From: Planococcus citri
Lineage: Eukaryota; Arthropoda; Insecta; Hemiptera; Pseudococcidae
NCBI RefSeq assembly: GCF_950023065.1
Contig: NC_088678.1
Span: 10,716,580-10,780,579 of the forward strand
Reading direction: 5' to 3'
DNA length: 64,000 nucleotides
In this document: positions 30,429 through 41,100 of the stretch, in pieces
Layout of the letters: every line of letters begins with the position of its first letter
Position numbering within the stretch: the first letter of the stretch is position 1
Notes under the pieces: model-generated
Seen by the model: only the letters and a program-made list of their open reading frames with translations
Database searches by the model: none
What the model was told of the DNA's origin: nothing
Program-made: the position numbers and the translations under genes

Positions 30429-30504
30429 AAATTTTTAATATGTTCTTCACCTCAAGGAGAGGTCAAATTTGATAAGTACATTGGCCAGGTTTCAATAACC
30501 TATA

Positions 30505-30634
30505 CTTAGCCAATGTGCTGGGAAATCGAACGATGAGTCTAGGTCTGAGAAAGAGAATTATGAGATGCTATGTAAGGGACCAAACTGAAGTATTCCTGTG
30601 AAACATGGACCATGAGTGCAAAATGCGAGAAGAA
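30505..30634 (+). pseudogene. LINE fragment 3 (region preceding the C-terminal domain)
   Basis: It corresponds to about 29925-30055 of copy 1: AATGTGCTGGGAAATC, GAGAATTATGAGATGCTATG and ACATGGACCATGAGTGC are shared. Substitutions and a small indel after GCTATG break the frame. It ends abruptly at GCGAGAAGAA and is older or more damaged than copies 1 and 2. Confidence 0.7.
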
Positions 30635-30690
30635 CCCCCACAACAATTGTCGACTTCAACATTTGCATCGACCATGTTTTTTTCCAATAT

Positions 30691-32130
30691 CGTCGTCGTT
30701 GTCGTAGTCGCGCTCCTTTACAGGAGATAGCGTATATGTCCATCTATATTAGCCGGTATCTAGCGTATCTAATTGTTTCTTTCAGGGTCTTGCAGGGGGA
30801 GTTGGCTGGTGAGTTTGTTGTTAACAGTTCCGATCGTTTCCTCCCTCTCGTCGATCTTCCTTGGATTTTCCCCTGTACCGCTAGCATGAAAATACCGTTT
30901 TCTCGTATTTTATGAGCTAAATACTTTAGCTTTCTGTTTTTGATGTCTTCAACTACGACTTTCCGCTCCTCTCCTATTCTTGCTAATACTTCCTTGTTGG
31001 TAATGAAGTCCTTCCATGAGATCCGTAGTAGCCTTCCATAGCACCACATCTCAAAAGCGGATACTTTCTTCTCGCATTCTGCACTCATGGTCCATGTTTC
31101 GCAGGAATACTTCAGAATGGTCCATACGTAGCATCGCATAATTCTCTTCCTCAGATCAATACTCATCGTTCGATTTCCCAGCACCTTGGCAAGGTTGTTG
31201 AAAGCAGTCTTTGCAATTCCAATCCGTGATTTGATTTCTTTAATTATCACCATTGGTTTTGGCTTGACCTCCAATCTCACGAGTAGTATCCTCTCTGATT
31301 TTGGAATTATGGCACTGATTTTATCGCTGATTCTGGTATGTATTAATATACCCACACCTTGTTCGTGTGTGTCTTTCCCAGCGAAGATCATTTCATAATT
31401 TTCATCTACCCGGTATCTACCATTTCCAGTCCATCGGGTCTCACTTACTCCTAACACGTCGATTTGCAATCTCCTGGCTTCTTTAATTACACTAGCAAGT
31501 TGTCCAATTTTATACAAAGTTCGTACATTCCAGGTTGCGACGTTGATGTTGTTCCGCCTTGTTTTAACTCCGCGTATTCTTAGCACCCTATCCGGCTGCC
31601 TTGGCGGATGAGGATCAGCCTGACGGAGACTTAGGGCCGTTGCTAAATTGATGTCCATATAATTCTAGGGAAATATAATGGTGTTGGTTTCCCGTTGCCT
31701 TCCACCATGATTTTCTGTTGGGGTTTACTCCCTTAGCCGAATTTGCCAGTTTTTAGGCGCTGGTATTCGCCTACTCACTCTGAAGCTCTTGCGCTTCCCT
31801 GGGGCTGGAACGAGTGAGTTGTTGGTGTTCTGCAGCTCTTATGCATTCTTGTTTGTAATCCGGATTTATGTAGAGGATTGGCCTTCGACTTGCCACTCCT
31901 CCCCGTCGTTCCACCAACTGGAGAATTCTGCTTTAGCCATGTTTATCGATTCCGAGTCCATCGAACAGCAACATGTTACCACCCCGCACGACGTGGACGC
32001 GCAGAATACCCCTGGTGTTGTCTTCGCCTTCTCATCTGTCCTGGGGGACTGGCTCCTCTTGATGATCCGAGCTACTACCTAGAGACTACCTCTAGCGACA
32101 ACAACCTGTGCCCTCGCGGAGCTTTCCAAT
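30691..32130 (-). mobile_element. LINE copy 2, internally deleted, tail-to-tail with copy 1
   Basis: On the minus strand it runs from a GC-richer 5' region (about 32130-31659, containing GGAAGGCAACGGGAAACC) through the open frame to the 3' hairpin and an (ACG)n-type tail (plus 30691-30710, CGTCGTCGTTGTCGTAG). It keeps both ends of the element but lacks most of the middle. Copies 1 and 2 face each other 3' to 3' with fragment 3 between them. Confidence 0.7.
30744..31658 (-). CDS. Internally deleted LINE polyprotein: endonuclease N-terminus fused to C-terminal domain
   Basis: This is a 304-residue open frame. Residues ~38-135 are the N-terminal part of an apurinic/apyrimidinic-type endonuclease, with TWNVRT (N44), SETRW (E73) and GVGIL (101-105). 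At about residue 138 the sequence jumps to EIKSRIGIAKTAFNNLA, which matches residues ~345-362 of the copy 1 protein, and it then follows that protein to the C-terminus (AFEMWCYGRLLRISW, RGRKRSELL). The rest of the endonuclease, including its later catalytic Asp/His motifs, and the entire reverse transcriptase are gone, yet the join is in frame. The product cannot be an active enzyme. The Met start lies just after an AT-rich leader and upstream of the conserved domain. It may be a non-autonomous derivative mobilised in trans, or a chance in-frame deletion. Confidence 0.75.
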   Translation of the reverse strand: MDINLATALSLRQADPHPPRQPDRVLRIRGVKTRRNNINVATWNVRTLYKIGQLASVIKEARRLQIDVLGVSETRWTGNGRYRVDENYEMIFAGKDTHEQGVGILIHTRISDKISAIIPKSERILLVRLEVKPKPMVIIKEIKSRIGIAKTAFNNLAKVLGNRTMSIDLRKRIMRCYVWTILKYSCETWTMSAECEKKVSAFEMWCYGRLLRISWKDFITNKEVLARIGEERKVVVEDIKNRKLKYLAHKIRENGIFMLAVQGKIQGRSTRGRKRSELLTTNSPANSPCKTLKETIRYARYRLI

Positions 32131-32159
32131 ATAAAGATAGAAAAGTGATCAATTAGTTA

Positions 32160-33058
32160 TTTAGTAGGAATTTTCTGCCTGTAGGGTCATTCCATGTCAA
32201 CTCAACCAACGTTTTTGAGTCATGTCTTTCGATTTTGCTCAAATTTTTTTTACAATATAATTATACCCACCCAGTAAGTAAGAATCCCACAATTAGTTTG
32301 GTACCAGCCCCCTTAGGAGGCGGGTGGGGGGGGCTTCCATTATTTTCACATTGTCTCAAGGTACTCAACTTCAGCAGCCTATTCCTCCAAAACTATGATA
32401 CTTTGATCAAAACTGATTTCACAGTTCGAAAGGGCATTGCATTTAGAACTTATTAAGTATTTTGAAATTTTCAAAAAATGAAAGCTGAACTTTCAAATTG
32501 AAAGTTCAAATTTCAAAATAGCGCTGTAAGTGGGAGCTACCATTAAAAATTTTGAACAAATTTCCATAGATGTACCCTTTGATGCTTTTTTGAAATATTC
32601 AAGTTTCGAGATGGAATCTCTCAATGGAGGGGGAGCACCCCCACCCCCAATTTTGCGCAAAACTTTCGAAAGCAAATCTGGGGAGTGTGATATATCGAAT
32701 TCTATGTTTTTGGTAACGCTGAACACGAATATGACGTCAGATTTTCAATGGGACCCCATCCACGGCCTCCAGCACCTCCCCAAAAGGGGTAAAAGTTCAA
32801 AAAAGCGTTTTGTTTGTGTGACACATGGAATAGTATGTTTTTGGTGACGTTGAACACAAATATGACGTCACATTTGTGATTGGACCCGCCACGGCCCCCA
32901 GCACTTCCCCAAAGGGGGTGACCCCCCAAAAAAATGGTTACATTCGTGTGACACATCAAATAGTATGCTTTCGATATTGCTGAACACGAATATTGCCTTA
33001 ATTTTTCGAATGGCCCCCAGAACCTCCCCTCAATAGGTAAAAGTCCAAACAAAATGTT
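32160..33058. repeat. Diverged repeat region with three ~131-bp units
   Basis: The word TGAACACGAATATGACGTCA and its variants occur at 32720, 32851 and 32981, 130-131 bp apart. Each is followed by a (G/C)CC-rich CAGCACCTCCCC-like segment and GTGTGACACAT. Frames on both strands (up to 116 codons, minus) are antisense to one another and unrecognisable. The same GCACGAATATGAC core occurs in element A near 11994 and 12131. Confidence 0.6.
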
Positions 33059-33060
33059 GG

Positions 33061-33262
33061 AGGCTCCATGCTAGTGGTACAGAGGAAAATTCAAGGAAGA
33101 ACGACATGAGGGAGGCAATGATCGGAGCTGTTAACAACAAACTCACTGGCAAACTCTCCCTGTAAGACCCTGAAAGAAACCATCAGATATGCTAGAAACC
33201 AGCTAATATAGATGGAAGTATGTATACGCTATATCCTGTAAAGGAGTGCGACCACGACGACG
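33061..33262 (+). pseudogene. LINE fragment 4 (3' end)
   Basis: It matches the last ~190 bp of LINE copy 1, including GCTAGTGGTACAG, AACAACAAACTCAC, TCTCCCTGTAAGACCC and the 3' hairpin, and ends in GCGACCACGACGACGTC. One-base changes and a deletion break the frame. It supports the ACG-type 3' end of the family. Confidence 0.75.
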
Positions 33263-34480
33263 TCACAAAGCTTCCAACGGTGAAAAAGTATAATGTACCT
33301 AAACAGGAAGATCCGAAATTAGCATTTTGAGGCAATTTTTGAAATCAAAAATGTTTGTGTCAAGAGAAAACTATTCAACCGATATGAGTCCAATTCTGTG
33401 CAGTGATGTAAATTCGCGTGTTACATCAAAATAATATAATGCCATTTTTCAAAAAAAAAATCTGTTTTGACCTACTTTTTCTTGATTTGAAAATTTCTCT
33501 CCCTCTTAAAACCCCTCGAAATACAATTTTTCACTTGTACCATAGAAAATGGTCATTTAAATCACAATTGCTATCACTGTACCAGTCTCAAGCGAATTGA
33601 TTCATTTGGAGAGACTGTAGCCTTGTCAACGGAAATTTCAGCATGAATTCAAATGTTTGTCTACATATTGGTAAACTATCTCAAATATGCAAAACTTTTC
33701 ATTTTTTAGGTTTTTGATGGTATTTTTGTAATAAATGCCAAACTTGTAATTTTTTTTCTCGAAAATGAAGAAAAAATATGCTAGTCCAATTTTTTGATAT
33801 GTTATTCTACATGAAAAGGACTAAAACTGGGAATTTTTTCAGAATTTTTACTCGCGAAAATCGTGGTTACCTATATTTAAATTATAAGTATTTTAAATCA
33901 ATTTTTTTTTGGTTTTTGAAAGTGGAAATACTGATTATGACATCATTCGTTGATTAACCCTCTCAAAGTACTACATTTTGAAAAAAAAAGTTCAAAATTC
34001 TATATCACGTACAACGTCGGAGCAATTTGCAACTGAAATTTTCCATTTTCGGCCATTTTGGAGAACTTTGAAGCCCCACAACTCAGCCAAAAAAAATCGA
34101 AAAAATGTTCGGTTTGTATCGCTCGTCATCGTTTGATGACCTCTAAGTATACACATCTAATTTTGGAAAAAATCGAAGACTCCTTTTGCAAAAATCCTCC
34201 GATTTGGCATGCAATGACCCTTACTTGGGAGGGGGATAGGAGCTCATGTAATGCTAAAAATTCTAACCAACTTGGTAGTTTCCCAGGCAAATAATTCGTA
34301 TTGACGTACGTGTCTGTTTCCATAGTTCATGCTCAGAGAATTGATCAAATCACTCATATTTTATTGAAAAATCCTCCGATTTCAATTCTGTATTCACAAC
34401 TGTCGATTAATTAGAACTAACACTGCTGATTGTATTCAAAATCAACGATATATAATATGTAGTAAAATCTTGACATAACG
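33263..34480. other. AT-rich spacer, no gene recognised
   Basis: There are short frames only. No repeat period, RNA gene or element border that I can support, apart from A- and T-runs at 33440-33470 and 33895-33912. Confidence 0.45.
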
Positions 34481-35010
34481 CCAGACCATGGCAACGGCGC
34501 CACCACCCCAAACGTGTCGAATTACGAAGATAAGCGATGAAAGCTCGCAATCGCAACACATGGAAAAGAAGCTCTCGAGCTAAGCTTTGCGAGTACAATA
34601 GCTCATTGTGCCATTTGCCGGTGCACACGGTCTATTCGTATTTCGTATATTCGATAAATACCCGAACCTCAGAGACCGAACGGTAAAGGGCTCTTTTCAA
34701 AGGCTATATAACAAAACCAATAAACCAAATCAACGAATTTTGCTGGTTCGTTCGCCTCCCTGCTCGCCTCAATATAGCAGCGTTCAATATACACAGTACC
34801 GGTATGCTTGTGCGTGTGTATTAGCAGGAAAAGAGGGACGGGGACGGGGACGGAACACGTTGGTATCGAATTTATTTATCCGAAATTCGGTAAATTATGG
34901 CGGCTGCGAGGATAATTCTTCTTTTGGAATTTAACTGGGCGACGATGGCCGCCGGCCACGGCGCGGCGGTGGGCAAATCGATGAAAAACGGAAGTTATTC
35001 AATTTGAGGG
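34481..35010. promoter_or_regulatory. Relatively GC-rich, CpG-containing patch; possible promoter region
   Basis: CpG and GC content rise above the surroundings, peaking at 34930-34980 with GGCCGCCGGCCACGGCGCGG. A TATATAA lies at 34705 and GGGACGGGGACGGGGACGG at 34837-34855. A minimal frame MAAGHGAAVGKS... of 20 codons begins at 34945. A 108-codon frame at 34608-34934 shows no known domain. This could be a host promoter or first-exon region, but nothing proves transcription. Confidence 0.3.
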
Positions 35011-35980
35011 CAGCCTTTTATCTGGCAAAAATTACACTCAAAAGCCGTTTTATAAACGTTGGCGCGAAACATCGTACTCTCTGGCTGACTTAATCTTACG
35101 AGTAAATGTAGTTAGCGTATAGTTCAAACGGTACAACTTTGCTGTGTAGACTTACTCGCATAGGACATTTGGGCTCGGTGTAGTCTGTACGGTAGGTAGG
35201 TACTTTGTACACTTACTTTATAAACGCGTTAAATTATGGTAATTATTTGAAAGCAGGAAGAAGGGAAAAAAAGGTCTTGTTTACTATGCTACCAATATAA
35301 GGTGGCGGATGGTATGAGAGTGAGAGAAAAGGGAGCAGAAAAAGAGTGAAAATACGGTTTATTTTGACGTTAACATTGTAATCGTTTCGAACGCGAATAA
35401 ATATCACCTCGTATAATTAGTTTATTTGGCGCGTTAAATTTCAAACATTCTTCGATCCATAAATTAACCATACCCTTTTAAATAATATCCCATCAATTTT
35501 CTTCTTTCGGTAAACCACCCTCGCGCGTCTCTCGATGGAGTTACCTACATAAGTTTGTTTAGGTTGCCTTTTCTACTCTTTTTTTTGAGAGAGAGGGAGA
35601 GAAAAAAAAAGACAAGTTTTTATATACCTCAAACACGTGCTCATATATGTACGAGTATGTAGAACTTATATTTTTGCTTCGAGAGCTCAACCTGAACTTT
35701 ATCACTACCTATCTAATTAAAAAACAATACGAGTTCATGGAAAAATTGTCCCCAAAAAAAGGTGATCTGCTGCGTTCAGTTTCATTTCGTCAAGATAAAG
35801 GCAGAGATACCCTTCCTTTTATAGCTTACCAATGCATAATGTTCGATTGATATGCACGAAGAATTATACATTATAACTCGTGATTCGAAAGTAGTTTGCT
35901 GGAGCGGAATGGAAACGCTATGAGTTTACCTTCATCTCTTTACATAGGCAATATGTTTGACGAAGTATGCAATATATTTC
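35011..35980. other. AT-rich spacer, no gene recognised
   Basis: A GAGAGAGGGAGAGA tract lies near 35588. A 67-codon plus frame (35647-35850) has ordinary composition but no recognisable motif. Nothing else is supported. Confidence 0.4.
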
Positions 35981-35990
35981 GCAGTGATGC

Positions 35991-36042
35991 TATAAAAGCT
36001 GCGTAATCGTGTCATTGGAGGAGCTGCAGTGAATACGTAAGT
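35991..36042 (+). promoter_or_regulatory. Possible core promoter and first-exon splice donor
   Basis: TATAAAAG at 35991 is followed by GCAGTGA (36026-36032), an initiator-like site 37 bp downstream. A strong 5' splice-site string, TACGTAAGTATT, has its GT at 36037. The spacing is a little long for TATA-initiator. This is suggestive only, because no downstream exon is identified in the window. Confidence 0.3.
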
Positions 36043-36530
36043 ATTATTAGTTTCATTCATGGAGATTTTTTTGAAGATCGTAAATACCTAGAATAAAATT
36101 TTGTGAGTTGATTTTGAGACAATGTTGATAAATGTTTCCAAAGGGGGTTTTATATTTGAAAAAAAAAGTTAAGGCCTACTGACAGAAAAATTTTCGAACC
36201 AGGCAGAACTAAAATTCAAAATACAATGTAAAAAATACTTCACCACATGAAATTTTTGAGGTGAAAATGCATTTTTCGATTATTGACAAACTTGAGAAGA
36301 ATCAGAAGTTTAATAAGCCAAATTTGTAAGACTTTAAAAGAGGGACATTTTCGAAAAAATCGTATGTAATTATTTGCTGTAGTCCCCACCAAGCCTGTTT
36401 TGAAAAAAACAGCTCGGTTTCAAAAATTGTAGTAGGCAGGGCTTTTCTTGTATGGACACTTTAGGAAAATTGTCATGAAAATTGAAAAAAAAATTAAAGA
36501 CTAGGGGAAAATGAAATTTGACAAAAATTT
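36043..36530. other. AT-rich spacer, no gene recognised
   Basis: This leads into the degenerate array at 36531. I see no feature. Confidence 0.4.
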
Positions 36531-38110
36531 TTGACAAAAATTTCGGCCATTCAACTCTTGAGAATTTTGACAACATTACAACTTTTTGTCAACTTGCCAA
36601 AAATAGATACTTTTAGACAATTTTGACAAAAATTGACTTCTTTGACAATTTTGACAAAAATAGACTTTTTTGACAATATTGTGCCAAAAGTGGACACTTC
36701 GTAACTATTATGCCAAAAATTAACGCTTTTTGACATTTTTCCAAAAGTAAACCACTCTTTGACAACTTTACCAAAAATGGACACTTTTTGACAATTCCAA
36801 TAAGAATGAACTTTTTTGACCATTGTGCTACAAGTAGACACTTCATAACTACTTTGCCAAAAAGTTGACACATTTTGTCGTTTTTTCCCAAAATTTGTAA
36901 TTTTTGACAACATTACCAAAAATGGACTTTTTTGACAATTCTGACAAAAATGGACTTTTTTGACATTGTTGTGCCCAAAGTGGACACTTCATAACTATTA
37001 TACCAAAAATTGACGCTTTTTGACGTTTTTCCAAAACTTGAACACCCTTTGACAACTCTACCAAAAATGGATGCTTTTTGACAATTCCGACAAGAATGAA
37101 CTTTTTTTGACAATTGTGCTATAAGTGGACACTTCCCAACTACTTTGCCATAAATTGACGCATTTTGTCGTTTTTCCCCAAAATTTGTAATTTTTGACAA
37201 CTTTACCAAAAACGGACTTTTTTTGACAATTTTGACAACAATGGAATTTTTTGACAATTGTGCTAAAAGTTGACACTTTGTAATTATTTTGCCAAAGATT
37301 AAAGTAGGTATTTTGACATTTTTCTTCAAAAATTGAAATTATTGACAAAATTGTACCAAAAATGGACACTCTTAGACAATTTTGACAAAAATGAACTTTT
37401 TTGGCAATTGTGCTACAAGTGTACACTTCATAACTACTATGCCAAAAATTGACGCATTTTGTCGCCCTTTCCCAAAATTTTTAATTTTTGACAACTTTAC
37501 CAAAAATAGACTTTTTTGACAATTTTGACAAAAATTGAATTTTCTGACAATTTTGACAAAAGTGGAACTTTTTGACAATTGTACCAAAAGTGGACACTTT
37601 GTAAATATTTTGCCAAAAATTAACGTAAGTATTTTGACATTTTTCTTCGAAAATTGCAATTTTTGACAAAGAGATACCTACATAAAATGGACACTTTTTG
37701 ACACTTTGGACAAAAATGGACTTTTTTGGCAATTGTGCTACAAGTTGACACTTCATAACTACTTTGCCAAAAATTGACGCATTTTGTCGTTTTTTCCCAA
37801 AATTTGCATATAATTTTTGACAACTTTACCAAAAATGGACTTCTTTGACAATTTTGACAAAAATGGAATTTTCTGACAATTGTGCCAAAAGTGGAAACTT
37901 CGAAACTACATATTTTGCAAAAAATTTGCGCTAATTGACATTTTTTCCAAAAATTGTAGTTTTTGACAACTTTACCAAAAATGAACACTTTTTGACAATT
38001 TTTGCTAAAGTTCACTTTTCTGTCAATTGTGCCATAAGTGGACACTTGGTAACAATTTTGCGATAAATTGACGCATTTTGTCATTTTTCCCCAAAAAATA
38101 ACACTTTTTG
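36531..38110. repeat. Degenerate tandem array, ~33-bp sub-units in a ~293-bp higher-order period
   Basis: Sub-units built on TTTTTGACAATTTTGAC and CCAAAAATGGAC recur throughout. A distinctive CATTTTGTCG appears at 36871, 37161, 37455, 37780 and 38073, spacings of 290, 294, 325 and 293 bp, so groups of about nine sub-units form the larger period. Sub-unit lengths are mostly multiples of three, which keeps overlapping 90-154-codon frames open on the minus strand with repeated SIFGKVVK and FCQNCQK words. All three frames behave alike and no domain is recognisable, so I read this as satellite-like DNA, not a gene. Confidence 0.7.
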
Positions 38111-41100
38111 ACTTGGTAAAATTTGGTAAAATGAAAAACAGAACCGTTTGGGTTGAAAATTAATTTTCTACTCACTTAAGTATCCTGAAAATAACCTCGC
38201 AAATGCTTGAACACTTCGACAAATTTCTACAGTTGTTGCAGTATAATCATTAATCACCGGTTTCAAAATTTTGAGGTATTTTTCTGATGAAAAATTCATG
38301 TAGTTTTCAAAAAATCACAAATGACTACCTACTTATTTTAAAATTGAACGGTTGAACCTTTAGAAATATGAATAGAAATGTGTTTTACTGGCCAGGTAAT
38401 ACGTCTCTCTTTTTCTCTCTTTTTTTTTACCAATTTTGGCGGACTATGAGTACCTATAACTTTTATGACAGTTCCAGAAAATTCGAATCTGTACAGAATT
38501 CTCCATTTTCCGTTTGGCCAGCTGACATTTTTTAAAGAGAAAGAGAAAAAAAAGAGCAAAATCAGTCACCAAGTAACCCAAAAAGTACCCTTATTGCATT
38601 AAAAAAATTTCCATAAATTTCTCAAGTGTTTCGTTTTGGAAAAAAATTGAAACTTTGTCGACTTCTACCAAACCATTTTTTTTTTTTTTTTAAATAATAA
38701 ATCTCCCTCGAGCCTTTAGAAACAAATTTGTTTTAAAGAACACCGAACTTCCATAAAACTCGAATACTTTTCTGTCGATAATCAATTCATATAGACCAAC
38801 TTATCTAATCGCTTCAAATGAGTTGTCCAAGGTCCACGATACAGATATTCGTCAACTTTGAATTTTGAATCATTATTTGAGTGAGATTATTGTCATGTTT
38901 ATGAAAAGTTCTGTAATCATACGATCAAGAACTGTTTCACTAGCAGTAACATAAACGAAGGGGCCGGGGGATTCCTCCTTATGGGAGCGAAAGTTTTGAG
39001 GAATAGCGTTTTAAAATAAACTAAGGTGATGTGACTAGGTATGTGAAGCTCCAACAACTGAAAAATGTTCGATAAAAATAAAATTCATCCTATTTCTGCT
39101 CTAAATAGCTCGAAAGTGAAGCACCTCAGAAATTAATCAATCACAGTCCTGGTTTTTTTTTGTGTATGACACTTTTTCAACGTTATTTGATCATAATTTT
39201 TGAATTCTGTACTCAATTTTTCAATTTTGTTGTAGGGGGGAGGAGAGGACACATTTCTGGCTATCTAAACGTACAGTTTATTTCGAAGCCACTCTTCAGT
39301 GCACTTCAAATCTATAAAAATTATCATTCATCGACTCAATTCTCGATACAATCTGTTTCAAACCCAATATCCAATCAAATTATACAACATTTTAACAACC
39401 TCAAATTACCTATCTAGCAATAAATCGCCATTCATGCTCTCAATACCATCAGATAGTAGGTACTTATTTCTATAGTATACGAGTAGATACCTAATTTTAT
39501 AATATTTATAATAACTGGATAAGTAAATTTCGCTCAAAAACCTTGAGAAGATCGCCAAATCGAGAAGAAAATCTCCCACACATGACGTTCATAGGTAATA
39601 TTCTAACGTAAATGACTTCGCATATGAAATCCTCAGCGCAACCTACGGATTTGCGATCACCTATCGTCGATGAATATTTCTCACAATACGTTCACCGGCG
39701 CCATCTAGTATTACGTAATTGTACCGTGTGCGTGGGATATCGAAGGTAGAACGAATTCTATACTTTTTCACTAGGTATAAACTCATATAAACGAAAGAAG
39801 AATGAAAATCCTGCCCGTAGTTGTAAGCTATCTGCTGCGGTGGATTTAATTAACAAATGAGTTTTCATAAAGAAGAATTAACTTTGGTCTAACTAAAAAA
39901 AAAAAAAACACACGACGTTATAATTTAATTATTACGGTGTTTTCGAGAGCTAACGACGCGTAATTATTATTTTTTTTCTTACCCTCGGTAGTAAAATTTT
40001 TTTTGGAAAAATTGCCGAATTAAGAGTAATTCATACCGGTCATAAATGATGAATAAAAATTGAGCTAATTAAATTCCTCTCGCGTTTTTTTCATAATTTT
40101 TAGCCATTATAAGTACCTACCTTTTTTTTCTAACCCTCTCAATACTTACTTCGGTTGTCTGTAATTTTGAAAAAAAATCTTTGTTTCATCCACCTCTGAT
40201 GGTTGAAATCTCCTCAATTTTTCAATTTTTTTCTGCCTTCATGAAAAATACTTACCTCAAAAATATTGAAAAATTTTCCAAATAAGAAATCATTTGGTAC
40301 CTACTGACGTAATAATTATTAAAAGAAAATAAAAAGTAAGTAAAAAAAGAGGTAGGTTCAATGATGTAATTTCTTGTATAAATTTACATTCAACCTTGCG
40401 CATGACATTTTATATGTACTTACCTGTGTTGAAATAATACTTACATACAAAGCAACACGGGCTCCATAAAAACCAGAAAACAAATTACCTACCGTACATG
40501 CGAGTTAAGTACTTTCCAGCACAGCGATCAAAATTTCTCACAATTAAGAAGTACCTACCATAACATCCAACTGTTGAAGTTTTTTTCCGCAAATTATCAG
40601 AACAGTATTTACTTTCAATACCCATGACGGTCAACAAAAATGTTCCCAAAATACGATAAATTCTAGTCCAATGAGTCACTCACTGAGCGTCGTCGTGATG
40701 ACAGAAATTAATACGTTAAATAGTATTAAAAGATTACCTACACGTATAAGTAAGTAACTTATTCGGGGCGATTCAGTTGAGGAAAATCGTCGACTTATTT
40801 ACGTATCTATTCAGCTCCTTCTTAAAATAATAATTCGCCTTCGTAAAAACGTCCGCCAAGTATACTTAAAAATTTTTATACGAAGAATATCTACTCGACG
40901 ATGAAATATGACTCTGACACGTAGGTCGTTGATTGTAGGTACCTGTGTGTACTTTGAAACGAAATAATGCTGATAAACCTATTAAAGAAGTTCGACTTGG
41001 AATACACTTACATAGTCGTTTCTATACAAATAAAATACACTTTATAGCTGAACAAGAAAAATTAACGCGATATTTGCAGGATTTTTTTTTTCTTTAGCGG

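Noticed and set aside
32530..33052. Both-strand frames of 105-116 codons
   Set aside because: They run through ~131-bp repeats on opposite strands and have no recognisable protein features.
36551..38084. Lysine/valine-rich minus-strand frames as a repeat protein gene
   Set aside because: Several overlapping frames are equally open because of the ~33-bp period. There is no initiation context, domain or conservation evidence.
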